Source: an uncultured Acidimicrobiia bacterium
Lineage (GTDB): Bacteria > Actinomycetota > Acidimicrobiia > Spongiisociales > UBA5794
Assembly: GCA_913031525.1 (NCBI GenBank)
Contig: CAJWGC010000013.1
Location: 1-13,395, forward strand
DNA length: 13,395 bases
Direction: 5' to 3'
How positions within the stretch are numbered: the first letter of the stretch is position 1; the number at the start of each line of letters is the position of its first letter. The notes under the pieces are model-generated. The model saw only the letters and a program-made list of their open reading frames with translations, made no database searches and was not told the DNA's origin. Both the position numbers and the translations under genes were made by a program. Shown piece after piece: positions 1-6,166 of this stretch.

Positions 1-410
1 GCAAGTGCAAGTGCGAGATTCACGCTGATAGAGGATTTACCGACTCCTCCCTTGCCGGACGATACGGCGATCACTCGTGTTCGTGGATTGATCATGGTTG
101 GCTCAGCGTGCTCGCGAGCATGACGACGGGCCCGTTCCATGAGCTTCGTTCGTTCCGATTGTGTCATTGCACCTATTTCCACGATGACTTCTTCGACGCC
201 AGCTAGGGATTCGACCTTGCGAACAACATCGTTTTCGATCTGAGACCTCATAGGGCATGCCGCGATAGTGAGAGCGATTTTGATCGTGACTGCAGTTCCC
301 TCGATCCTGATGTCTTTCAGCATCCCGAGTTCCACGATGTCAGCACCGAGTTCTGGGTCGAGCACACCGCGTAGGGCGGATTCAATTGAATGGCGGTTGA
401 TCACGACCAC
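1..410 (-). CDS. mrp: Mrp/ApbC-family P-loop ATPase, N-terminal part (cut by window edge)
   Basis: This is the first 136 residues of a cytosolic ATP-dependent Fe-S cluster scaffold/carrier of the Mrp/ApbC/Nbp35 family; the rest lies outside the window. Residues about 5-80 form a MIP18/DUF59 domain, with DPELG at 18-22, VELGM at 26-30 and the AACP segment at 50-53. A charged linker follows. The deviant Walker A motif GKGGVGKS is at 119-126, followed by the expected NLALAL helix. The start chosen is GTG at 410-408, with an AGG 8 bases upstream; a second GTG two codons later is equally possible. It is divergent from an A-type Fe-S carrier, which fits a shared role in Fe-S assembly. Family identity is firm; the exact start is not. 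Confidence 0.93.
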   Translation of the reverse strand, partial: MVVINRHSIESALRGVLDPELGADIVELGMLKDIRIEGTAVTIKIALTIAACPMRSQIENDVVRKVESLAGVEEVIVEIGAMTQSERTKLMERARRHAREHAEPTMINPRTRVIAVSSGKGGVGKSSISVNLALAL

Positions 411-423
411 ATCGTAAGCCTGT

Positions 424-512
424 ATCCTCAGTATGTATTCGGTCTAGGCGATTTTCTGTCGATTGAGAGAAGCGCGCGTATACTGAGGCTAAGAGATCCT
501 ATGTATTCGGTC
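424..512. promoter_or_regulatory. Divergent mrp / hesB control region with symmetric and direct repeats
   Basis: The 115-bp gap between mrp and the A-type carrier holds a 9-bp perfect inverted repeat, CCTCAGTAT at 426-434 and ATACTGAGG at 480-488. Each arm overlaps a -10-like hexamer: TATACT at 479-484 for the plus-strand gene and CATACT (430-435 read on the minus strand) for mrp. A 13-bp direct repeat, TATGTATTCGGTC, occurs at 432-444 and 500-512. Each copy is preceded by ATCCT, so the unit is repeated with a 4-base gap difference. No convincing -35 was found. The layout suggests back-to-back promoters with shared operator sites; the regulator is unknown. Confidence 0.45.
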
Positions 513-516
513 CATC

Positions 517-522
517 AGGAGG
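517..522 (+). promoter_or_regulatory. Ribosome binding site of the A-type Fe-S carrier gene
   Basis: A perfect AGGAGG lies 3 bases before ATG 526 and 6 bases before the in-frame GTG 529. The spacing slightly favours GTG 529 as the true initiator, which would remove one residue. Confidence 0.6.
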
Positions 523-525
523 CCT

Positions 526-885
526 ATGGTGATCACGAACGAACCCGTTACCGGTGCGTCGCATCCGAGTCTGACGTTGGCTGCGGCCGCGAAGGTCAGA
601 GAGCTAATTGAGGCCGAAGGTGACGACAATCTTGCACTTCGTCTCGCTGTTCGTCCGGGGGGTTGCTCAGGATTTTCGTACGAGATGTATTTCGACGACA
701 CAACGAACGACGACGATGTCGTCACCGAAACAGATGGTGTTCGTCTTGTCGTTGACTCAGCGAGTGCCGCTCTCGTTTCTGGGGCAAAGGTCGATTTCAA
801 GGATGCTGGCTTGCAGGGCAGTGGGTTCTCCATCGAAAATCCGAGCCAGCAACGTTCCTGCGGCTGTGGCCAGAGTTTCTGCTGA
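526..885 (+). CDS. A-type iron-sulfur carrier (HesB/IscA/ErpA family)
   Basis: This cytosolic A-type carrier receives Fe-S clusters from the assembly machinery and delivers them to apo-proteins. It is 119 aa, close to the family norm of about 110-120. The three cluster-binding cysteines are C47 in GGCSGF and C112 and C114 in SCGCG; the C47-C112 spacing is as expected. The FSIENP segment before the CGCG tail is also typical. An extra C-terminal cysteine (C119) ends the protein. ATG 526 is the conventional start, though the Shine-Dalgarno spacing also fits GTG 529. It is divergent from mrp and probably co-regulated with it. The sequence does not separate ErpA-like from IscA- or SufA-like function, so no symbol is given. 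Confidence 0.93.
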   Translation: MVITNEPVTGASHPSLTLAAAAKVRELIEAEGDDNLALRLAVRPGGCSGFSYEMYFDDTTNDDDVVTETDGVRLVVDSASAALVSGAKVDFKDAGLQGSGFSIENPSQQRSCGCGQSFC

Positions 886-978
886 AGCTGGTTGATAGTT
901 TGATTTTTAGATGCAGGTGAGATTGTTGGATGTTGCTTTAACTAATGCTCTGATTCGATATCGAGCGATGAGTGCAGC

Positions 979-983
979 GAGGG
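979..983 (+). promoter_or_regulatory. Ribosome binding site of ridA
   Basis: GAGGG lies 4 bases before ATG 988 and supports that start. The 102-bp gap from the upstream gene holds only weak promoter-like hexamers, so whether ridA has its own promoter is undecided. Confidence 0.55.
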
Positions 984-987
984 ACTA

Positions 988-1368
988 ATGCCCAAGACAA
1001 TTCCCGAACTAACGAACGCTCCCGCGGCGATCGGACCGTATTCGGTAGCGACCGAAGCGAATGGATTTGTTTTTATATCTGGCCAGATAGGAATTCACCC
1101 GGAAACGGGAAAAATTGTCGAGGGCGGAACTGCGGCTGAGACCCAACAGATCATGGATAATCTCACTGCGATTTTGCAAGAACTCGATCTTTCTTTCGCT
1201 GATGTGGTGAAGACAACGATTTTTCTCGTTGACATGCAGGATTTCGTTCTTGTCAACGATATCTACAGTGGATACTTTGAAGGACACAACCCAGCTCGGT
1301 CCACGGTGCAAGTAGCTGGCCTTCCCAATGGTGTGAATATCGAAATTGAGACTTTGGCAGCTCGCTGA
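988..1368 (+). CDS. ridA: RidA/YjgF/YER057c/UK114 enamine/imine deaminase
   Basis: RidA hydrolyses reactive 2-aminoacrylate and related imines released by PLP enzymes such as serine/threonine dehydratases. It acts in the cytosol as a homotrimer. At 126 aa it is full length. Visible family features are IGPYS at 15-19, ISGQIG at 30-35, the catalytic-pocket arginine R104 in PARSTV, and the C-terminal glutamate region (IEIETLA, about 118-124). All residues expected for the deaminating subgroup appear present. It sits between Fe-S assembly and methionine genes, and a PLP-dependent threonine aldolase lies further along. RidA often travels with amino-acid metabolism genes, but no specific partner is implied here. 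Confidence 0.93.
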   Translation: MPKTIPELTNAPAAIGPYSVATEANGFVFISGQIGIHPETGKIVEGGTAAETQQIMDNLTAILQELDLSFADVVKTTIFLVDMQDFVLVNDIYSGYFEGHNPARSTVQVAGLPNGVNIEIETLAAR

Positions 1369-1421
1369 TCAATTTTCTTTGTCGGGGTCTATCGGTTGGG
1401 GGATTCTGGCTCTATTGTTCC

Positions 1422-1425
1422 GAGG
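1422..1425 (+). promoter_or_regulatory. Ribosome binding site deciding the metX start
   Basis: GAGG lies 6 bases before ATG 1432. A longer reading frame from TTG 1396 has only a GGGG stretch at 1384-1387, 8 bases upstream, and would add 12 residues unlike the family. A GGAG at 1434-1437 could also serve ATG 1444. Confidence 0.5.
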
Positions 1426-1431
1426 CTTTCG

Positions 1432-2607
1432 ATGGAGCGTTACATGGCCAAAATTGACACAGAGAGCTTTCAGACTCAGTTTTTTACTTTCGGGTCCTCT
1501 AAAGAACCGTTCAAGCTGCGCTTCGGAGGAGAGCTCGAGCACGTTACTTTGGCATACGAGACCTATGGTCAACTCGATCAAGATCGATCAAACGCGATTT
1601 TGGTCTTCCATGCCCTGACTGGATCCCAGCACGCTTCTGGCATCAATCGTCAGGGTCCCGATGGACTTGTCGTGAAATGGAATGATGAGTGTCAGATAGG
1701 TTGGTGGGATGCGTTCATCGGTCCGGGACGTAGCCTCGATACCGATCAATTTTTCGTTATCTGCGTCAATTACCTCGGCAGTTGCTATGGCTCAACAGGT
1801 CCGAGCTCCTTGAATCCGATTACTAATGCGCCCTACGGATCGACTTTCCCTCGAGTCGCGTTCTCTGACATGGTTGATAGTCAGATACGTCTGCTAGAAC
1901 ATCTTGGGATCGAGAAGCTGCATGCTGTCGTGGGTATGTCGACCGGTGGGTTCATGGCTCTTTCCTTAGCGACTCGTTACCCAGAACTAGTGGACATTGT
2001 GATTCCTATCGCTGCGGGCACGAAGACGACCGCGCTTCAGAAGATTCATAATTTCGAACAGATCTTGGCAATAGAGAACGATCCAAGCTTCAGGAATGGT
2101 GACTATTACGGACTTGAGCATCCTGACCGAGGGCTAATGCTGTCCCGAATGATCGGCCATAAGAATTTTGTATCGCTTTCCGCTATGGAGAAGCGAGCTC
2201 GTCAGGAAGTCATATCCCAGGCTAAAGGGCCTGGCACGTATCAGATCCAAGATCCTATTGAGTCGTATATGTGGCATCAGGGCACCAAGTTTGTCGAGCG
2301 ATTCGATGCTAATTCCTACCTCTGCCTGATGGATGCTTGGCAGAGTTTCGATCTGGTTGAAGAGGCGGGAGTTGACGGCATGCCGGACGTGTTTGCTTCA
2401 TGCAATAACCAGCGTTACATGATATTCACGATTGACTCAGACGTTTGTTTCTACCCTGAGGAGCAGACGATTTTGGCGCGCTATCTGCAAATGGCCGGGA
2501 TTCCATTTCGTAGGGTCACTGTGCATTCGGAAAAGGGCCACGATTCTTTCTTACTTGAACCTCGACTTTACGAGCCGCATATGGTGGACACCCTCGTTAA
2601 CGAATAG
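1432..2607 (+). CDS. metX: MetX-family homoserine O-acyltransferase (alpha/beta hydrolase fold)
   Basis: This enzyme probably transfers an acetyl (or succinyl) group from CoA to homoserine, the entry step of methionine synthesis. It is 391 aa from ATG 1432, the usual MetX length. Family landmarks are HALTGS followed by HASG (about 60-70), the CYGSTGPSSLNP segment, a GDYY motif, and RMIGH before the lid helices. The predicted triad is Ser170 in GMSTGG, Asp337 in DSDVCFYPEEQ, and His370 in GHDSFLLE. The nucleophile elbow reads GMSTGGF where textbook MetX has GGSMGGM, so this is a diverged clade and acyl-donor or substrate specificity is uncertain. It lies 63 bp after ridA on the same strand. 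No metY sulfhydrylase is adjacent. Confidence 0.85.
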   Translation: MERYMAKIDTESFQTQFFTFGSSKEPFKLRFGGELEHVTLAYETYGQLDQDRSNAILVFHALTGSQHASGINRQGPDGLVVKWNDECQIGWWDAFIGPGRSLDTDQFFVICVNYLGSCYGSTGPSSLNPITNAPYGSTFPRVAFSDMVDSQIRLLEHLGIEKLHAVVGMSTGGFMALSLATRYPELVDIVIPIAAGTKTTALQKIHNFEQILAIENDPSFRNGDYYGLEHPDRGLMLSRMIGHKNFVSLSAMEKRARQEVISQAKGPGTYQIQDPIESYMWHQGTKFVERFDANSYLCLMDAWQSFDLVEEAGVDGMPDVFASCNNQRYMIFTIDSDVCFYPEEQTILARYLQMAGIPFRRVTVHSEKGHDSFLLEPRLYEPHMVDTLVNE

Positions 2608-2708
2608 CGCTGGTTTCCTTGTCGATCTCTCGATTAGTAACGGATAGTTAATTTTCTGTTGTTACCGGCTCAGGTCTACATGAGTCGATCCGGATCAAGG
2701 GTGGCTGT

Positions 2709-3146
2709 TCAGAGCAAGTTCAGCCTGTACACATTTGTTGCTCTCTGCTCGAATCCCATCGCGGAATAGAGATGGTTTGCCGCTTCGCGAGACGGGCGGG
2801 AGGTAAGTCCGACCGTCTTGGCCCCAGCGGTACGTGCTTTGCTGATAGCTGCATTGGTCAGTTCTTTTCCGATACTTTTACCGCGTTGTGACCTATCAAC
2901 GACGACATCTTCGATCCGAGCTTGTAGCCCGGTTGGAATCCGGAATAAGACCAGAGTGAGCGTCCCGACGATATCTCCGGTTGAGGTTTCCCTTGCTACC
3001 AAGAGCACCGTATTCGAGTTGAAAGCTATCTCACAGAGCTGTTCGGCATCCGGAGGTGGATTAGAGGAAGATAATTGCGGTATAAGTCGATCGAATGCCC
3101 TGACGATGTCGTCGGTAATCTCCACAAGCTCTGTAATTTGGATCAA
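2709..3146 (-). CDS. GNAT-family N-acetyltransferase
   Basis: A small single-domain GNAT protein of 145 aa, predicted to move an acetyl group from acetyl-CoA to an amine; the substrate is unknown. Strand beta4 and the acetyl-CoA pyrophosphate loop are visible as IEDVVVDRSQRGKSIGKEL (about 78-96). The loop has Ser where the first conserved glycine of the (R/Q)xxGx(G/A) motif usually sits. Motif B is seen in LYSAMGFEQ (126-134). I chose the TTG start at 3146-3144 because GAGGGG precedes it with a 6-base gap and the fold begins there. The open frame extends to 3386, but that would overlap proC and adds sequence unlike a GNAT. It is convergent with metX and divergent from proC. Confidence 0.82.
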   Translation of the reverse strand: MIQITELVEITDDIVRAFDRLIPQLSSSNPPPDAEQLCEIAFNSNTVLLVARETSTGDIVGTLTLVLFRIPTGLQARIEDVVVDRSQRGKSIGKELTNAAISKARTAGAKTVGLTSRPSREAANHLYSAMGFEQRATNVYRLNLL

Positions 3147-3152
3147 CGAGTT

Positions 3153-3158
3153 CCCCTC
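3153..3158 (-). promoter_or_regulatory. Ribosome binding site deciding the TTG start of the GNAT gene
   Basis: Read on the minus strand this is GAGGGG, 6 bases before TTG 3146-3144. It is one of the clearest Shine-Dalgarno sites in the window and is the main reason for choosing a TTG start. Confidence 0.65.
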
Positions 3159-3305
3159 GAAGAGGTGTGAGTACCGAAGTTTATTGCAGTTGAGGCTGAA
3201 GGCTGAGGACTGTAGTGGGCATTCTGTAACGACACTGATCTCTTCAAGATTGCTGACTATAAGAGCCTCCTGTCGTTCTTTGCCGTTGCAATGCCGTTGA
3301 CGTCT

Positions 3306-3311
3306 TATCAT
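3306..3311 (+). promoter_or_regulatory. -10-like element for a probably leaderless proC transcript
   Basis: TATCAT lies 7 bases before ATG 3319, the distance expected between a -10 element and the start of transcription. There is no Shine-Dalgarno sequence upstream of this ATG. Together these suggest a leaderless mRNA. No good -35 was found at normal spacing. Confidence 0.4.
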
Positions 3312-3318
3312 CGACGCT

Positions 3319-4149
3319 ATGAGACCGACGGTTGCCATTCTTGGAGCGGGAGCGATGGGCAAGAGTTTGGCGCGGGGATTGCTCAAAATGAACTGGCGAG
3401 TAGATCAGATTGTTATGGCCGATCGATTTGAAGACACGGCAATAGAAGCGCAGGGTTTGCTTGGCGTAACTGTCCTCCTTGATGCTGCTGCTGCGATCGA
3501 AGGCCGTGAAACGATCGTCGTCGCGGTCAAACCTGATGATGTGTCGAGTCTGCTCGAAGAAATTGCAGGCGTAGTAACTGCTGATCAGATCGTCGTTTCT
3601 TTAGTGGCGGGCGTTCCTATCAGTGCGCTCGAACTTTTGTTGCCGGATATCCCAGTTGTACGAACGATGCCGAATACCCCGGCATCGATTGGTGAGGCCA
3701 TCACGGCTTACTGTGGAGGCGATCATGCAGATGAGCAAGCGCTGGAGAAAGCTTCTGCAGTGCTGTCCGCCGTCGGCGACACTATTCAAGTGGACGAAGA
3801 CGATCTCGATGCGGTGACGGCAGTATCAGGTTCTGGACCAGCTTATGTTTTTCTTCTTGCCGAGACGTTGATGGAAGCTGCGATTCGGGAAGGGCTAAGC
3901 GAAGAAACTTCCGAAAGGCTCGTAACTCAGACTCTTGTGGGCTCTGGGTTACTGCTTCGCACCGTTGGCAAGACCGCTACTGAGCTTCGGAGCGATGTTA
4001 CGTCTCCGGGCGGAACTACGGCTGCGGCCTTGAATGCGCTTGAACGGGGAGGTTTCGATCGCCTCATCATGGACGCTGTCAGGGCTGCCAGGATTCGATC
4101 CAATCAATTGGGTGAAGTCGCCCCTCGATCGGCCCAAGATGGCGGATGA
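3319..4149 (+). CDS. proC: Pyrroline-5-carboxylate reductase
   Basis: ProC reduces 1-pyrroline-5-carboxylate to L-proline with NAD(P)H, the last step of proline synthesis, in the cytosol. The 276 aa match the family length. The Rossmann dinucleotide motif GAGAMG is at 9-14 and AVKPDDV at 69-75. RTMPNTPASIGEA (115-127) and the C-terminal substrate-binding segment VSGSGPAYVF (169-178) are clear. The helical dimerisation region with DVTSPGGTTAAAL (226-238) is intact. The gene starts at ATG 3319 without a visible ribosome site and probably makes a leaderless transcript. Its last 11 bases overlap the next gene, so it heads a small operon with two TSUP half-genes. Confidence 0.96.
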   Translation: MRPTVAILGAGAMGKSLARGLLKMNWRVDQIVMADRFEDTAIEAQGLLGVTVLLDAAAAIEGRETIVVAVKPDDVSSLLEEIAGVVTADQIVVSLVAGVPISALELLLPDIPVVRTMPNTPASIGEAITAYCGGDHADEQALEKASAVLSAVGDTIQVDEDDLDAVTAVSGSGPAYVFLLAETLMEAAIREGLSEETSERLVTQTLVGSGLLLRTVGKTATELRSDVTSPGGTTAAALNALERGGFDRLIMDAVRAARIRSNQLGEVAPRSAQDGG

Positions 4150-4519
4150 GGGTATAGATACTGTTTGGAGTCGTTACCGTGAACCCCTCATCCTCGGCGT
4201 TGTCGCGGGATTAGTTTCCGGCCTCTTCGGTGTTGGCGGCGGCATCATCATGGTTCCAGGAATGGTGCTTTGGTTGGGGCTCAGTGCTCATCGCGCTCAC
4301 GCTACTTCGGTGGCTGCAATCATTGCTGCAGCAATTGCCGCGTCTGGTCCTTTCGTGGTAGCCGGTCTTGTCGATTGGTCGGTCATGCTGGCGCTCTTTG
4401 TTGGTTCCGCAATCGGAGCTGTTGCAGCAGCCCGAATGCTAGGTCGAATCTCTGCGCGGTGGTTGACGCGAGGGTTTGTTGTCTTTCTACTTCTCGCGGC
4501 AGCGCGAATGGCGCTATGA
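4139..4519 (+). CDS. TauE/SafE (TSUP) half-protein, first repeat
   Basis: A 126-aa hydrophobic inner-membrane protein corresponding to one half of a TSUP family anion/organosulfur transporter, which is normally about 250 aa with two homologous 4-helix repeats. Residues 17-43 hold the repeat signature GxxSGLFGVGGGIIMVP. HATSVAA (54-60) and helices at about 60-78, 82-98 and 110-124 follow. ATG 4139 lies inside the 3' end of proC (11-bp overlap); no strong ribosome site is visible, so translational coupling is likely. The stop overlaps the start of the next gene (ATGA), which encodes the second repeat. The two probably assemble as a heterodimer. The transported substrate cannot be deduced. Confidence 0.85.
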   Translation: MADEGIDTVWSRYREPLILGVVAGLVSGLFGVGGGIIMVPGMVLWLGLSAHRAHATSVAAIIAAAIAASGPFVVAGLVDWSVMLALFVGSAIGAVAAARMLGRISARWLTRGFVVFLLLAAARMAL

Positions 4520-4890
4520 CGTTCGTTTTTTATGTCTTGATTGGCTTGGTTGCTGGTGGAATTTCTGCGGCACTTGGCGTCGGAGGTGGGATCGTTTATG
4601 TCCCGGCTCTCGTTCTTTTTTTCTCTCTGGATCAGCATTTGGCCCAAGGAACTTCCCTTGCTGTGATTGTCCCGACAGCTGTCATAGGTACGCTGATACA
4701 TGCTCGAGCCGGAAGGGTTGTGTGGCGCTACGCTGTTCCTTTGGGTGTTGCCGGTTTGGTGGGTGGGGTCATTGGTGGATGGATTGCTCTAGCGCTGGAT
4801 GAAGATCTATTGAGAAGATGCTTCGCGGCGATGCTCCTCTTGACGGCTTACCGTATGGCGCGTATCGCACGTCATGCGAGTGTGGATTGA
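4516..4890 (+). CDS. TauE/SafE (TSUP) half-protein, second repeat
   Basis: A 124-aa membrane protein that mirrors its upstream neighbour. It has GxxSAALGVGGGIVYVP (14-30), AQGTSLAV (43-50) matching AHATSVAA, and a final helix LLRRCFAAMLLLTAYRMAR aligned with the end of the first half. Four membrane segments are expected (about 4-35, 46-62, 73-92 and 100-115). It starts at ATG 4516, overlapping the previous stop by four bases (ATGA). Full-length TSUP proteins carry both repeats in one chain, so this looks like a stable split with translational coupling. A frameshift mutation or base-calling error joining the two is the alternative. Both halves keep good codons and intact motifs, which favours two genes. 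Confidence 0.86.
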   Translation: MTFVFYVLIGLVAGGISAALGVGGGIVYVPALVLFFSLDQHLAQGTSLAVIVPTAVIGTLIHARAGRVVWRYAVPLGVAGLVGGVIGGWIALALDEDLLRRCFAAMLLLTAYRMARIARHASVD

Positions 4891-5052
4891 CAAGCCTTTT
4901 CATGTCGCTCGCGATGATGTCGTGAATCAGAGATTTTTGCTTCTGTCATGAAAAATGACCCCGCTTTTCTCAAATATTTTGTTTTAGACGAGGGAAACGA
5001 CCTCTCTACAAAATCTCTTCTTTGACGAACCGCGGTTAGGGCGATTCCATAG
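4891..5052. other. Convergent intergenic region, no gene seen
   Basis: This 162-bp region lies between the TSUP pair and the threonine aldolase gene, whose 3' ends face each other. It is AT-rich around 4960-5020. The only structure seen is a weak 5-bp hairpin at 4945-4959. A bidirectional terminator would be expected here, but no clear GC-rich stem followed by a T-run is visible. Confidence 0.4.
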
Positions 5053-6063
5053 CTAACAAGCCAGGAACGATTCCATCATGGTTACGACGTGATTGACGTC
5101 TCTAGCAGATACGTCGAGATGGAGGACTAACCGCATCGGGTTGCCAGCGTGTAGCAGGATTCCATTTTCTCGAGCGAAATCGACAAGCTTGTGTGAGTCG
5201 TGGTTTCGGAGGCTCATGAAAACCATGTTTGTTTGAGATTTGGAGTAGTTGATTTCCAATCCTTGAAGCGCCGTTAGACCTGAAGCGAGTACGGAAGCAT
5301 TGCGGTGGTCTTCTGCCAGTTTGGAAACATTGTTTTCCAGTGCATATATGCCAGCGGCCGCGAGTAGTCCGACCTGGCGCATTGCTCCTCCAATCGTTTT
5401 TCGCCAACGGTGGGCCCGTTTGATCAACTCCCTCTTGCCGCAGAGGATCGAGCCTACTGGAGCTCCGAGACCTTTGGATAGACAAAAGGACACCGTGTCG
5501 AAGTGTTGGGTTATCTCCGAGACGTTGATTTCTTGTTTGATCGCAGCATTGAACACCCTGGCACCGTCGAGATGAGTGCCGAGACCGTAACGCCGTGCTA
5601 GTTCTGCAGCACGAGGAAGATATTTGAGAGGAAGAGCTTGCCCTCCGATGGTATTTTCAAGCGCCAGAAGCTTGGTGCGAGTGTGGTGGATATCGCGAGG
5701 CTTAATAACAGATTCTACAGCGTCAAGATCAAGCGTGCCGTCGTCTTCTAAAGGAACAGTTTGAGGCTGGGCGCCGGTCAGCACTGTGGCGCCCCCGCCT
5801 TCGTTCCAGAACGTATGGGCCCGTGCTCCGAGTATGAATTCATCGCCACGTTCGCAATGGCTAAAGACTCCTAGGAGGTTTCCTTGAGTCCCGCTTGCAA
5901 CGAATAGAGCGGCTTCTTTCCCCATCATTTCAGCGGCTAGATCTTGCAGATGATTGACTGTTGGATCCTCGCCGTACATGTCGTCACCGACCTCGGCTGC
6001 TGCCATTGCCTCCCGCATCGAGAGAGAAGGACGAGTGACTGTGTCGCTGCGCAGATCGATCAT
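5053..6063 (-). CDS. ltaE: Low-specificity L-threonine aldolase (PLP-dependent)
   Basis: LtaE cleaves L-threonine or allo-threonine to glycine and acetaldehyde in the cytosol. The 336 aa are the family norm. The N-terminus LRSDTVTRP is diagnostic. His83 in AHTFWNEGG matches the ring-stacking active-site histidine. HLDGAR (164-169) supplies the PLP-contacting Asp and Arg. The Schiff-base lysine is Lys197 in CLSKGLGAPVGS, and Arg311 in MRLVLHLDV binds the substrate carboxylate. ATG 6063-6061 has no Shine-Dalgarno sequence, but TATGAT lies 8 bases upstream on the minus strand, so the mRNA is probably leaderless. It is divergent from the membrane Fe-S reductase and convergent with the TSUP pair. 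Confidence 0.95.
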   Translation of the reverse strand: MIDLRSDTVTRPSLSMREAMAAAEVGDDMYGEDPTVNHLQDLAAEMMGKEAALFVASGTQGNLLGVFSHCERGDEFILGARAHTFWNEGGGATVLTGAQPQTVPLEDDGTLDLDAVESVIKPRDIHHTRTKLLALENTIGGQALPLKYLPRAAELARRYGLGTHLDGARVFNAAIKQEINVSEITQHFDTVSFCLSKGLGAPVGSILCGKRELIKRAHRWRKTIGGAMRQVGLLAAAGIYALENNVSKLAEDHRNASVLASGLTALQGLEINYSKSQTNMVFMSLRNHDSHKLVDFARENGILLHAGNPMRLVLHLDVSARDVNHVVTMMESFLAC

Positions 6064-6071
6064 TGGCTGAG

Positions 6072-6077
6072 ATCATA
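6072..6077 (-). promoter_or_regulatory. -10-like element for a probably leaderless ltaE transcript
   Basis: Read on the minus strand this is TATGAT, 8 bases before the ATG of ltaE, with no Shine-Dalgarno sequence. The arrangement is the same as upstream of proC. No clear -35 is seen. Confidence 0.42.
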
Positions 6078-6134
6078 CGGACTTATCAGTTGCCATTGGG
6101 TGTATGGAGGTAACGAGATAGGCAGACCGCTGTT

Positions 6135-6140
6135 TACACT
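6135..6140 (+). promoter_or_regulatory. Candidate -10 element for the EtfD-like gene
   Basis: TACACT lies in the 103-bp divergent gap, about 26 bases before the GTG start. It would give a short leader containing the AGGAGG site. No -35 hexamer at proper spacing was found, so support is weak. Confidence 0.25.
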
Positions 6141-6151
6141 CGCCCAGATTC

Positions 6152-6157
6152 AGGAGG
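6152..6157 (+). promoter_or_regulatory. Ribosome binding site deciding the start of the EtfD-like gene
   Basis: A perfect AGGAGG directly abuts ATG 6158 with no spacer, which would not allow initiation there. The in-frame GTG at 6167 sits 9 bases downstream, a workable distance, so GTG is preferred. Confidence 0.6.
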
Positions 6158-6166
6158 ATGACAACT

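Noticed and set aside
868..907. Hairpin (CCAG...CTGG with TTC/GAA) plus a T stretch at the end of the A-type carrier gene as a terminator
   Set aside because: The stem is interrupted by an unpaired bulge, overlaps the coding end, and the T-run lies several bases away.
2687..2696. GATCCGGATC perfect palindrome between metX and the GNAT gene
   Set aside because: A 10-bp palindrome with no loop, T-run or second copy in the area is readily explained by chance, and the genes are convergent there.
2818..3300. 160-codon plus-strand open frame opposite the GNAT gene
   Set aside because: Its protein is low-complexity and unlike any family, while the minus strand encodes a recognisable GNAT with a good ribosome site.
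3147..3386. N-terminal extension of the GNAT open frame into proC
   Set aside because: It would overlap the proC start and conserved Rossmann motif on the other strand, and the added residues do not resemble a GNAT N-terminus.
4500..4525. Programmed frameshift joining the two TSUP halves
   Set aside because: No slippery heptamer is visible, and the ATGA overlap with a proper ATG is better explained by coupled re-initiation. A sequencing error remains possible but is not favoured.
4945..4959. GTCAT...ATGAC hairpin between the TSUP pair and ltaE as a terminator
   Set aside because: The stem is only 5 bp, AT-rich, and not followed directly by a T-run. It is too weak to call.
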